64,000 nt of DNA from contig WHVD01000178.1 of the NCBI GenBank assembly GCA_015178975.1, positions 62,001 through 126,000 on the forward strand. The letters are read 5' to 3'. This document shows, piece after piece, positions 47,251 to 58,203 of this stretch; position 1 is the first letter of the stretch, and each line of letters starts with the position of its first letter. This DNA comes from Hysterangium stoloniferum (Eukaryota; Basidiomycota; Agaricomycetes; Hysterangiales; Hysterangiaceae). The position numbers and the translations under genes were made by a program. The notes beneath the pieces were generated by a model. The model saw only the letters and a list, made by a program, of their open reading frames with translations, was not told where the DNA came from and did not search any database.

Positions 47251-47978
47251 TGTTAGGACTGGAAAACCTGCCAGGCTCTGGACCCCATCCTACATGCACC
47301 TGACTCCCTATACCAAGTTACAGCTAGACCAGAAAACCCACTGGGACCCCCAGACATCAAGCCTGTCTATGTCTGACCCCATTCCATGCACCAGTCACTG
47401 GGCTCCACCTGGATAACAACAGCTCTCTAACTGAGCCCCATTCCCGTTATGGTCAAATGACCTGTCATGTTTTGGACTCCACCTCCATTCCATTCCATTC
47501 CTAATACCTAGTTTGGTGTTTAACTCACCTTGTTTCATTATTACTTGTCTAGGATTTCATTATTACTGGATTTGGTATAACATACATTCCACAGTCTATA
47601 TAGTCTGGCAGATGTTGTACATACAATCCAGTCAGAAAATCAGCTTAGATCCCCCCAGTATATTTTCTGCTCTATTCCTCTCTTTGAAACACACTGCTAT
47701 TTACCTTGTTGGAGCCCATGGGCTCCGACCCATCTATCACTTGACCTCTGACCCATCCCCCAATCCTTCGACCTCCGTGGGTTTCCTACATATAATTGAC
47801 CCCCCCTGACCTCTCGACCCACCAACTATTCCTGGACTCCCTGGTATTCCCATCCACCTGTCTGAAATTGGATGCCACAATCTTGCAAGGGTGCAGCCTA
47901 TAAGCTGAAGCCAAGTCCTACCGGATTACCTGCAGGTTTCTCTGGAAACCCTCCACTAAGCCTGCATGCAACTTAACA
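47251..47978 (+). mobile_element. Solo LTR-A, TSD CATGG
   Basis: 728 bp from TGTTAGGACTGG to CAACTTAACA, flanked by CATGG (47,246-47,250 and 47,979-47,983). Shorter than the reference copy by internal deletions in the 5' half. It contains the 'acctctcgacccacca' segment from which the minisatellite at 1-253 seems to derive. Confidence 0.95.
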
Positions 47979-47983
47979 CATGG

Positions 47984-48473
47984 TCACAGAAGATAATACA
48001 AAAGTTATGCGATCAAGTGTTTGAAAATATTATTTTAAGACAGATATATGTAACTGCTGATGTAGTGTTTAAAGACATTATTATTGATCCACCAGGTCAC
48101 AAAGTGACTGAGTAAAGTTGTGGGGTGGTAGCATGGTGGGGGCTGGGTCACAGCCTTGTATACTGGCCACCTAGCACCTACAGTATTACATGATGTGCAG
48201 GAATATTTGTCATAACAAGTGACAGTCATCACAACAGGTGACAGTATGAAATACCCATCAGCCCTCTGACATCATTTCCCCTCTTGTCTTTAGGCCTTAG
48301 ATATTGACAGGTAGTGATGGGAGTGTTGAAATAAGAATAGCATAATGTCAGAATTTGTAATAGAATAAATGTACTGACAACTTACTGGTTACCAATATCC
48401 ATCATGAAGAGCTTTTATCAGTGCTGGTGAATAGCCTGGGCTGTGGTCAAATCTGGAATATATATCAACCATG
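47984..48473 (+). other. Spacer with Helitron 3'-end remnant
   Basis: Positions 48,055-48,115 encode DVVFKDIIIDPP and then 'caggtcacaaagtgac', which also follows the Helitron helicase at 34,877-34,893. The rest up to 48,240 contains a diverged version of the same tail. No intact gene. Confidence 0.45.
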
Positions 48474-48478
48474 TCATG

Positions 48479-49293
48479 TGTTAAGCGGCATGCGTGGGGC
48501 TTAGCGGAAGGTTTCTGGAGAAACCCATGGATAGGCCGGAAGGACTTGGCTTCAGCTTATGTGCTGCACCCTCACAAGATCATGGTGTCCAATTTTGAAT
48601 AGACAGATGGGAAACCCAGAAAGTCTGAGTGGTCAATAGGTTGAGTTGTCAAGCAGTTGATAGGTTGGAAAGTTGGAGAGTCGACATGGGAAGCCCATGG
48701 ATGTCAATAGGTCAGATGGTGAGTTGGAATGGTCTGCAGGGACTGAGACGATGAGGAGAGGAGTCTTTTAAGGGGAGGGATATAGTGTAGGATAAATATC
48801 AAGTTACTGGGGGAGAACTAAGTCAATTTTCTGACTGGATTGTATGTACAACATCTGCCAGACTATATAGACTGTGGAATGTACATATGTAATACCAAAT
48901 CCAGTAATAATTAGAACTTAAACAAGTAATCATGAAACAAGACTAGTAAACACCAAACTTGGCATTAGGGGTGGAATGGAACAGAGATGGAGTCCAAAAT
49001 GTGACAGGTCATTTGACCATAATGGGAGTGGAGCTCAGTTTGAATGGTGATGGGTTGTCTGGGTGGAGTCTGGTGACTGGTACATGAGACAAAGTCAGTT
49101 ATAGATCAGATTGAAATGCATGGGTTCTGGCAGGGTCCAGTTGACTGTACTTTGGGTACTGTCTAGAGGGTTGAGTGCATATAGGACGAGGTCCAGGGTC
49201 CAGTGGGTGTTCCGGTTCACTGAATGTGGTGGTTAGGGAGTTGGGCACATGTAGGATGGGACCCAGAGTCTGGTGGGTTGTCCAGTCGTAACA
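48479..49293 (-). mobile_element. Solo LTR-A, TSD TCATG
   Basis: 815 bp, reverse orientation, TGTTAAGCGG to CAGTCGTAACA, flanked by TCATG at 48,474-48,478 and 49,294-49,298. It lies 500 bp from an oppositely oriented solo LTR-A. Confidence 0.95.
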
Positions 49294-49298
49294 TCATG

Positions 49299-49844
49299 TC
49301 ACTCACAATTCAGGTCAGCTAACTAACATCTGAGGATTTTGCAGTAGCAAAAAATCCATTGTCATTTGGGGTGGTGGAGTTAGAGGGAACAATCTATTCC
49401 ATGCAGAGCTTTAAATGACATGCTCAAAAATCAAAACCTGGTAGTGCATGTGAAAATTAGACAGGATTAGATGGGATAAAGTGGTGATATGCACTTTGTT
49501 AAAGTGCATTTTTTGGAAGTTCATGTGACAATTGAACACTTAACTTCAGTGAGTGCCAGCACTGTGATTCAGTGCAAGTGCATTGGACACCAAGATAAAG
49601 TGCATTTACTTCCTACAGTGAGAAGTGGCATTTGTAAAGAGTGGTTGAAGGAGTGGCAGGTGGCAAATTGATTCTATCAGAATAGTGAATTTCTTTCTGG
49701 GATTGTGGATGGCATGGCTGGTATTGGAAGAGGATAGATATTGTAGATATTGGTACCTATCTTGATATTTAGATAGAAGGAAGGTTTAGATCAGATCTTG
49801 AGTTTTGGAGCTGTACTACCTCCTCCCCAACTTCAGGCCCTGCA
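49299..49844. other. Spacer without gene
   Basis: No convincing feature. An open stretch at 49,489-49,671 is short and featureless. Confidence 0.45.
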
Positions 49845-50085
49845 GCATATTAAAAATAGTATGAGTTGACTAAACTTGTAATAGAAGTACTTGTGTGTCA
49901 ATCAATGCGTCAGTTAGTGAGTCTCCTTCTGACATGATAGGTTTGGTGATAGTTTAGGTGTGTATGGGTAAAATCATGCATTAGCCTCAAAAGCATGGTC
50001 CACAATATGCATTTTCAAGGATAAAGTGGAAGGAGTGGGGTGAACCGCCCCTGGAGAGGTGGGTGTTTCATCATCATTTCCAACA
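49845..50085 (+). repeat. Diverged copy of the 271-bp insertion
   Basis: Shares 'attaaaaatagtatgagttgac', 'ggtccacaat' and 'gtgtttcatcatca' blocks, in order, with the reverse complement of 1949-2219. Its ends are blurred and no target duplication was found. It marks the edge between transposon island and gene island. Confidence 0.7.
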
Positions 50086-50385
50086 GAGTGGATGGTTACA
50101 ATAGGTGAATGCTAACACCTTGATTTATGGGGCCTTTTATATGCAACTTGTGATCATTTACTGTGCGGAAGTTCACACCTCGATTCAAGAAATTTATAGG
50201 AAAGTACTATACATTCACCATAACTGAAAAAAAAAAATACCAGATACAAGTCATATTTCTAATATTCCAACTTCATACTTTACCACAGTAGGTCCTGAGC
50301 GACACAAACTGGTCCATGATACTAACCCTGCAGAAAGCCTAGTTTGCAAACACCCATTATGATCTCACTACAACGCACACATTTC

Positions 50386-51960
50386 TCAATCATTTCGACG
50401 TAACCCGACTCCGCTATCATCAGTAGATGACAGACCCGAATAACTTCTCCCCATAGTCAATCTCGGTCTTGTGGCTGGCGACGCCCGCTCAACGAACTTT
50501 ACCCAATAATTCTTCTTGTTGTTGTTATCCCACCATTCCCCTCCCGTGGGGTCGGAGAATCGTGCACAAAAGTAAAGAGTGCGGAGGGTGAGGTCGTGAC
50601 GCTGGCGATCGGAGAGTTGGATTTGGAAGGTGAACGTATCGTATGCGGGCGGGGGGAGGCCTGCTGGTAATTGTGGACAACGATATGTATTAGCTACGTC
50701 TATATATTAGGCGGAAAGGAACATACTGGCGGACGTGAGCTTATTTGCCCATCCTGATGGTAATATTCCTTCGCCTTTCCAACCGGCTTGCACCTCTGAA
50801 ATAGTCGCCCAGTTGTCGAGTGTGAAACGGACGGACACGTGCTTTTCATATACCCTGTTGAGGACAAGGAGAGCGCCGTGGAGTGTGACGGTATTAGGGT
50901 GCGATTTGAGCGAAAGGGATGTGAGGAGGATGTTTGGTGGAAAGGATAGGGTAAGCGGTGGGTCTGCAGGAATTGGGGACGAGAGGAGGGTAAGCGTTGG
51001 CAATGGAGGTGGCTTTGGAGGCGTTGAAGGGATAACTGGAGATGAACCCTTCCAGGCTCCAAGTGCCAACCACTCCCCTTCCGTTTCAGTTTCGGTATCC
51101 TCTAGGCATCCGCCGCTCACACTACGAGGACGGCCGGCAGGGTTGAATATTCGAACGGTGGCTATGTGCTCGTCGTCTTCAAAACGTACTTGGTGAGAGG
51201 AAAGAGAACGGAGAGTGGGGATCTCAGGAGTTGAAGCAGTGGACTTGAGCGAAGGACGAGATGGCCTCTTGGCTGTTGCAGATGATGGGGGTGGCGGGAC
51301 TTGGAGAGGCAAAGGCGGCGAGGAGGTAGGATGAGAAGAAAGGGAACGGAGAGTGGGTACCTCAGGAGCTGAAGAGGTGGATTTCAGGGAGGGGCGAGAT
51401 AGCCTTTTGGCTGTTGTGGATAATGGCGGTCGCGGGACTTGGAGAGGGAAAGGTGGCGAGGGGGGTGCGGGGGTAGGGTGAGAAGAAAGGGAACGGAAAG
51501 TGGGTATTTCAGAAGTTGAGGAGGCGGATTTCAGCGACGGGCGAGACGGCCATCTGGCCGTTGCAGAAAATGGAGGTCGCTGGAATTGGAGAGGCGGCGA
51601 GGGGGACTCGGAGGGGGTGGTGATTATAACAGGAGTGCCCGGAAATGGCACTTTCACACTTCCTTCACCATCCTTCACCCTTCCGAACAATTTATTGTAG
51701 CGTTCGAGATTGCTCTGTTGCCTGTGGTTATTATCCCGGGCACGGGCGTCCTCACTACTATCGATGTCATCTGCACTCGGGCTTGCATCATCCTCACGTA
51801 CTCGAAATCTGGCCCTTGAACTAGTGGGAGTCGATATGGATGCTAATCTCTGATGTGGTAACGTAGGTACCGGGGTGAATTCGGCGGCACCTAGTCTTTC
51901 ATCATCTGGGAGAAAATAAGAGGATGAGCGATAGTGATTGCGCGACTGCGTAGTGGTCAT
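50386..51960 (-). CDS. CBM21 protein, probable PP1 glycogen-targeting subunit
   Basis: Two exons, 51,960-50,727 and 50,663-50,386, joined in phase over a 63-bp intron, give 503 residues. The C-terminal part is a CBM21 starch/glycogen-binding domain: VRFTLDNWATISEV in exon 1, then YDTFTFQIQLSD, LYFCARF and GGEWWDNNNKKNYWVKF in exon 2. HQVRF at residues 256-260 fits the RVxF docking motif of protein phosphatase 1. Family members of this kind (Gac1/PPP1R3 type) bring PP1 to glycogen to activate glycogen synthase. Between residues about 110 and 255 a Pro/Ser-rich segment (RPSLKSTSS..PTLRSLSSH) repeats three times. A broken copy lies at 54,299-54,690. Confidence 0.88.
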
Positions 51961-52084
51961 GGCACGGTGTTAATACGTCGCTGGGACAACAATCCCGATA
52001 TCGTCTCAAGCGGATAGTAGGTTTGTGTGGGGCAAGGTGTGGGGCTCCACTTGTATGGCTACTAATGACATCATCCCATCTCAT

Positions 52085-52253
52085 TTTTCAATGATCAGTG
52101 CTGAGAAAATGCAGATATTGACGTCAGTTTTCGTATATTCAAATAGGACATTTACACTGGGAATACCGTTGTAGACATAGCCGAGATCGCATATGAGTGG
52201 GGAGCAAATATCAGGATGTCATTAATTTGTAGATAAACGCCCGTGCTCTCGTT
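52085..52253. other. Spacer between CBM21 gene and tRNA
   Basis: Non-coding; presumably contains the promoter of the minus-strand CBM21 gene further left. Nothing specific seen. Confidence 0.4.
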
Positions 52254-52324
52254 GCATTAATGGGGTAGTGGTAACCTTAGTCGTTGCCATCGACTAGCCA
52301 CGAGTTCGATTCTCGTTTAATGCA
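52254..52324 (+). tRNA. tRNA-Gly (anticodon GCC)
   Basis: A 71-base cloverleaf without intron. The acceptor GCATTAA pairs fully with TTAATGC, with discriminator A at 52,324. D arm GGGTAGTGGTAACC, anticodon stem AGTCG/CGACT with loop TTGCCAT (anticodon GCC at 52,286-52,288), T arm ACGAG-TTCGATT-CTCGT. A run 'tttattttt' follows as a Pol III terminator. The A/T-rich acceptor stem is unusual for fungal tRNA-Gly but perfectly paired. Confidence 0.93.
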
Positions 52325-52667
52325 TTTATTTTTACATTCTTGGCCTCGCATCCATGCACATTCTGGGAATTAAATCTCCCCGACTTTTCAAACAAGCTTA
52401 ATGAGACTGTCTGGTGAGCTGCATTTTTTTCATTACGTCATTCTTCACTTGCACATCTATTGGTCTCTAATTCTTACATTATTACACTATCACCATTATC
52501 ACACATGGGTCGTGAAAATATTATCTACGTCACAACTTGAGCCTCACCTTCGCACGCCCATCGTATATCATCCTATCGACCTCCGTTGCCCGTTCACACG
52601 TCCTTAATCTGCGTCAAACTTAAAAATAAACTCCGTACTCAACCATCTCACTTCACACACGAATACC

Positions 52668-53497
52668 ATGTCACCCCATCCTCTTGTGCACAAAGAAGCC
52701 CCCACCATCGTACTTCCCAACCAGGACGGCAAGGAAGTCACGATTAAACCAGGCAGCAGTGGGAAACCACTCGCTGTCTTCTTTTATCCTGCATCAGGTA
52801 TGTACACCATCCTCTCCGCACTTTTATTCACCTAATAATTTTGCGGATAGGAACTTTCGGATGCACAAAGGAAGCCTGCTCATTCCGAGATGCTTTGAAA
52901 GGTATGAGTATACTACAACAACTGGTCCATAACCAGAAGCTGCTGTTGACTGACGCCTACAATCAGACTCCGAGATCTTCAAACGATCTGAAATTGAAAT
53001 CGTTGGTATCAGCGGCGACGCTGTGACCAAGCAAAAGGAATTCGTGGACCAGCACGGTCTGCCCTTTCCCGTGCTCAGCGACGCCAACGGCGTGGCGCGA
53101 AAGGCGTACAGCGTGAAAAAGGGGTTGCTTGGTATTACGGAAGGTACACACTAGTGTCACCAAAGATGATCTGTCAATTACTGATTGCATTTCATTTTTA
53201 CTCTTAGGCCGTGTGACGTTCTTCATCGACTCCAAAGGAATTGTCAAGGATGTTCTCAGTTCGGTGATTAATTATAATGAGCATGTCAAGTTCGTCCGCA
53301 AGGCATTGGAGGAATCGGAGGCGGCGGCCGGAGGCGCTGAAGAAACCAAGGCGGAAGGACATGAGCATAACGATAAAAAGCATCATCACGAACATCATCA
53401 GGTAGTCCTTGAGCATCCACCTGCTGGACCTGGGCCTACCCCGGAAACGACGGAAGGGAATGAGGTTTATCTGGCGCCTACTGCACGGCTTGTTTAA
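52668..53497 (+). CDS. PrxQ/BCP-type thioredoxin peroxidase
   Basis: Four exons: 52,668-52,797; 52,851-52,901; 52,967-53,143; 53,208-53,497 (215 residues). It reduces hydrogen and organic peroxides with a peroxidatic cysteine C48 and a resolving C53 in TFGCTKEACSFRD, the CxxxxC spacing of PrxQ/BCP and yeast Dot5. The thioredoxin fold is supported by LAVFFYPASG and EIVGISGD; FFIDSKGIVKDV ends the domain. After about residue 165 comes a tail of 50 residues, first Glu/Ala-rich, then His-rich (KKHHHEHHQ), ending ARLV. No targeting signal at the N-terminus, so a nuclear or cytosolic location is likely. Confidence 0.93.
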
Positions 53498-54298
53498 TGG
53501 GACATTAATAGCATGAAGAGCATAATTTTTTGTCATTGCCGTGAGGGATAGATGGTTAATCATGATGTTTACTTTCTTTTTCTCTTGTTTTTCCACTTTT
53601 TGATTCCCTAACAGTCTTGTAATGTTGAATTTAAGTTTCACCCTTTCCTTGTAGCGTGAGAATTGTGCGTGGAATCTCCCAGTGATATTGTATGGTATGG
53701 AATTCCTGGTATTACAACCCGCGTGATGCCATTGGGCATTGTTAAGGCATTGAAACGTTGCACTTGGCACGCGTATAGTCATCTTTATTGTTGATTAGCC
53801 TCTCTATTTTGATTGGTATCCAATCTTTGAATGGGGTGTTGGATTTCAAGCGCATCATAAGAGGCTCGAGCGCGCATAGGGAGAACACTGTTAAAAAATG
53901 CGCGCCGCGATTGGTCAATATTGTAGGCTAAAAGGTCGTCCTGTGTCTAGTCGCTTACTGGCTTAGCGTTTCTAACAAGATTGGCCATAACCAGACCACT
54001 AGAATAGTCAGTATAAAAATTGTCACACGGCAGAACACTTCATGGAGAGAGGAAAAATCAGCATATAGGAAGCTTAGAGCCAATTTGGACGGGCGGACTA
54101 TGGGTGCTTTGACCTGGTTGAGGAAGTTAGCTTACCGAAACCAAGGAAGATTCGGTTGTATTTGGAGCCTGGAAAACTTCGTCACCATTTATCTCTCCAA
54201 AGCCACTGCCATCGCCAATGCTCACCCTCCTCTCATCTCTGATCCTTGATGACCACCGCTAATGTATCTTTTTTTCTCAAGTCGTATCATTGTATATA
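53498..54298. other. Spacer without gene
   Basis: The 3' flank of the peroxiredoxin gene. No other feature detected; an open minus-strand stretch across its 3' end is a shadow. Confidence 0.5.
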
Positions 54299-54690
54299 TA
54301 CCGTCACGGTCCACGTAGCCCTCCTCGTTCTCAACAAGGTATACGAGAGTATGTATCAGTAGTCCGTTTCACACCCGGAGACTGGGGGGCTGTTTCCGAA
54401 GTGTTCACCGCTTTGAAAGGCGAAGGAGTATCACCGTAAAGAGGGACAAATAAGCTCACCTCCGTCAGTTCGTCCTCTTCCTTCAATATACACACGTAGC
54501 TGATACATATCGTTATCCATAATTACCAGCAGCCCCCCCTCCCACATACGGTACATCCAGCTCCAAATCCAGCTCTCCGATCGCTAGTCCCACGACCTTG
54601 CCCCCCGTACATTCTACCTTTGTTCACGATTTTCCGACCCCATGGGGAAGAAATGGTGGATAACGACAACAAGAATTACAGTTGAGCGAG
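54299..54690 (+). pseudogene. CBM21 gene fragment
   Basis: Plus-strand copy of the 3' part of the gene at 50,386-51,960. It aligns from VTVHVALLVLNKVYE through VRFTPGDWGAVSEV and NKLTS, then the intron ('acacgtagctgatacatatcgt' and 'aattaccagcag' shared with the parent's intron), then the second-exon DNA up to the WWDN motif. Frameshifts and stops (for example TAG at about 54,360 and TAA near 54,440) kill it. Keeping the intron shows the duplication was at DNA level, not by retroposition. Confidence 0.9.
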
Positions 54691-55030
54691 ACGTAAAGCC
54701 AATTGCCAAATGGAGTGGATTATTTGACAAGATTTGATTGCAGTGAATATCCAGCAGGACACGTCTGTATAATGATATGGATGGATGATCCACCGGCAGA
54801 CGAACTCATGACCCTATAGCTAATTACAGGTATCAGGCCTGGGAATCTGTGCGATGACCCGAAAGGGGATTGATTTCGACGGGTATTTATACGAATGACT
54901 CATTTACAAGCATAAATAGGAATTTTCGTCAATCAGATATCTATCTTTCCTCAGCGGAACCACTGGGGTTTCGTCAGCTCACACTATTATCATTCTCCTT
55001 GATCCTGGCAGCGTTTGAAATTGTACTACT

Positions 55031-57936
55031 ATGTCTGAATTCAGTGAGTTCCATTTACTCGTATATCCTTGTCATATCCGCCGAGTAATTGGGGCAAAGA
55101 AATCCTCAATGCGGTAAACATACTATAATAATTTTACTGATTATTGCATAGCTCTAAAGCCGCCACAAGAACCTCCATCATGGTCCCACACCCCAGAGCA
55201 GATACTTTCCCTTGCTAAAGAGACTATTGAGTCTATGCATGCACTCCGAACACGCGTTGCAGAGCTGCCGCGTGATGCCCGATCGTTCTCTGCTGTTTTC
55301 ATTCCTCTCGCAGAAGCGGAAGCAAGACTAGAGACGATCAAGGATCCTCTTACATTTTACCAGCATGTCTCTCCATCCAAAGAGCTTAGGGATGCGAGCA
55401 CTGCAGCAGAAGGCCTGTTTCGCGATGCTGCTGTTGAAGAATCTATGCGCGTTGATGTGTTTAATGCTATACAAGGTACCGCAGACAGCATACAGAGCAT
55501 TGAGAAGGAGAATAACCCTGAGGCCGAGCGTCTGGTCCAGAAAATGCTTAGGGATGGTAAACGAGCAGGCTTAGCTTTACCACAAGACGTGCGAAACTTG
55601 GTCACAGATGTAGGTAATTCGATATATACTTCACCTTACCTAAAGCAGAGCCATGCTAGCTCAAGAAAGAACTTTCACGAATTTGCCTTGAGTTTTTGAA
55701 GAATTTCAGTGGGGAGAATGTAAGGATGCAAATCCCTCCTATTTATTATCTGAAATATTTTATTATAATAGGGCACTATTGAATTCTCTTTAGAAGAATT
55801 GGAGGGCATTCCTAAAGATGTACTCTCTGGATACAAGATACTTTCAGGCGAGAACGGTGCAACAGACCTCTACAGCGTCAGCTTCAAAGCACCCGACATA
55901 ATACCTGTTGTACGTGATACTCGAGTGTTCGCCCCAAAAAAAAAAAGTTCTTCCGCTTTACTGATTTCTAGTTCAAATTTGCAAGTACACCAGAAACTCG
56001 ACGCCGTGCCCTAGCGGCATACGATGACCGACTTTCTATTAACGAACCGCTTTTTACAAGAGCCATGGACTTGCGTAGAAGATTGGCAACGTTGCTTGGT
56101 TACAAAACATGGGCAGATTTTGTTACTGAAGACAAAATGGTAAAGTCGGCTGATAACGCCTTTAAGGTATACATGTTCCCCTTATCACTTTACACTGTCA
56201 ACGCTGACTCCTTACTGTTTGTTTCCAGTTTTTGGATGATGTTTTACAAAGGCTGATGCCAGTTGGAATAAAAGACAAAAAGGCGCTCCTAGCTCTGAAG
56301 AAGGAAGAGCACAAGGAAAGAGGATACCATTATGACGAACAACTATATGCTTGGGATTATCAGTACGTCTGCATGTATATGACAAAACAGCATACGAGGA
56401 TGGCCAAATCTCAATTTATCAGATACTACATACGGAAGTTCACTGAAAAAACCTTGTCGTTGGACGACTCACTCATCAGGGAATATTTTCCCGTAGCCGT
56501 CGTCGTAAGGTCGATTCTAAACATCTATCAAGATCTCCTCGGCGTCAAGTTTCAGGAAATGCAAGGAGAGACCTGGCATCCCGGTACCCGCATATATATC
56601 TTTTACGCCAGTAATTCTTACAAGTTTCTCATCTAGATGTTCAACTGTTCTCGGTATGGGATAACGACGCTAAGGACAAAAAGGACTTCCTGGGCTACTG
56701 TTACCTCGATATACTTCCAAGAGGCAGGTTGTTGACTATTATGATACCAAGCTTTTGACATTATACGGTCAAATTTCACTTTAGAAAGTAAATTTCCTCA
56801 TGCAGCAGTATGGCACCTTATCCCAGGGTATGAGATATCACCGAACGGTGATCGTCAATATCCCGTCTGTGCGATCGTAGCCAATGTGGCGAAAGACACT
56901 CCAGATAGGCCTGCCCTCATGCGACACTCGGAAGTGGTGACTTTTTTCCATGAAATGGGACATGTTTTCCATGGGCTATTGAGTCGCACAAGATTTTCAA
57001 GATTCCACGGTACTGCGTACGTATTGACAAGTGCCAACCGACTATATCTTGTTTCCTAAATATACATACAATAGCGTCGCAAACGATTTTGTCGAGGCAC
57101 CATCAAAAATGCTTGAAAATTGGTATATCTTCATTACTGATACTCTTTGAGAATTGGTGGATGTCTTGCTAACTTTCATCTTAGGTGCTGGGAGCCGAGA
57201 GTATTGAAAAAAATGTCTTCACACTACAAGACCAAAGAACCGCTTTCAGATGACTTAATTGACAAGCTTACGCAAGGGTGAGCAGTACTCCAGATACCCT
57301 TTATATCGGAAATGCATAAATTTTCAACGAATAACAGCCGCAATACCAATGTCGGTCTCTTTTATCTTCGTCAAGGTTTTTTCGGCATGTTTGATTTGAG
57401 AGCTCATACTAGCCAAGGTGTGTGATGGTTCGCGTCCGAGTAATCATTACATAATATAAAAATCTGTCTTAGCTGAAGAGAATTACATGGCACTGTGGAA
57501 TAACCTTCGCCAAGAAATATCTCTCCTGCAAAATGATGAAAAATTTGTGTGTGGTCAGGGCGCATTCGGACATCTGTTTGGCGGTTATGAAGCTGGATAT
57601 TATGGATATATGTATGCATTAGTCTTCGCGACTGACATGTATAGGACCGTTTTCAAGGAAAATCCTTTGGACCCTAAACTTGGTGAGTCTCCGGATCTAC
57701 ATTTCCGATCGGGGCAGGAAATCAGTAAACTTTCGAAAGGGAAATTATACCGTGATAAGATCCTTCTGCCAGGCGGGAGCAGGGATGAAGCCGAATCATT
57801 GATGGTAGTTTAAATCACTGACTCCTTCTCACTTTTGATAACGGAAACCTTTAATTAGGACTTCCTCGGCCGTGAGCCCACCTCAGACGCATTCCTAGAA
57901 GATTTATTGGGAATGAAGCCATTCACAACTTCTTAA
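55031..57936 (+). CDS. M3 family zinc oligopeptidase (thimet oligopeptidase/saccharolysin type)
   Basis: Fifteen exons, all GT-AG: 55,031-55,043; 55,152-55,609; 55,660-55,719; 55,772-55,909; 55,972-56,166; 56,229-56,362; 56,423-56,583; 56,637-56,727; 56,789-57,016; 57,075-57,122; 57,185-57,277; 57,338-57,417; 57,473-57,682; 57,740-57,804; 57,859-57,936. The sum is 2,052 bases, 683 residues, the usual family length. The zinc site is HEMGH at 471-475 (in FFHEMGHVFHGLL) with the third ligand E500 in FVEAPS. QLFSVWDND, FLGYCYLDILPRG and GYEAGYYGY are typical of the C-terminal catalytic half. It cleaves short peptides in the cytosol, downstream of the proteasome or in peptide recycling. The start (MSEF) is followed by a 13-base first exon; no mitochondrial presequence is seen. 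Confidence 0.95.
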
Positions 57937-58203
57937 ACATTCTCGGATGTAAAATGAATATTTTATTGCGATGTGCGCGATGAGTAATGAGTACCTAGTA
58001 GCGTGTGACTGCAGATCCTTTATTTATTGACCCTTCCTGCCAAATAAAAAGGTTGGGCGATATTTCGCGCACTCAGTATTTACAGCGTATGACAAGTGAA
58101 TTGTTTTTGAAACTCCGTCAGTAGCCGAAACAGAGTATGTCGTCAATGGCGTACGGGTCATGGGCGTCGCCTCGACACTGTTCTTTTCCTTCTTTCATTT
58201 ATT

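Noticed and set aside
53204..53782. 192-codon minus-strand frame over the peroxiredoxin 3' end
   Set aside because: Antisense shadow of the confirmed last exon, no independent features.
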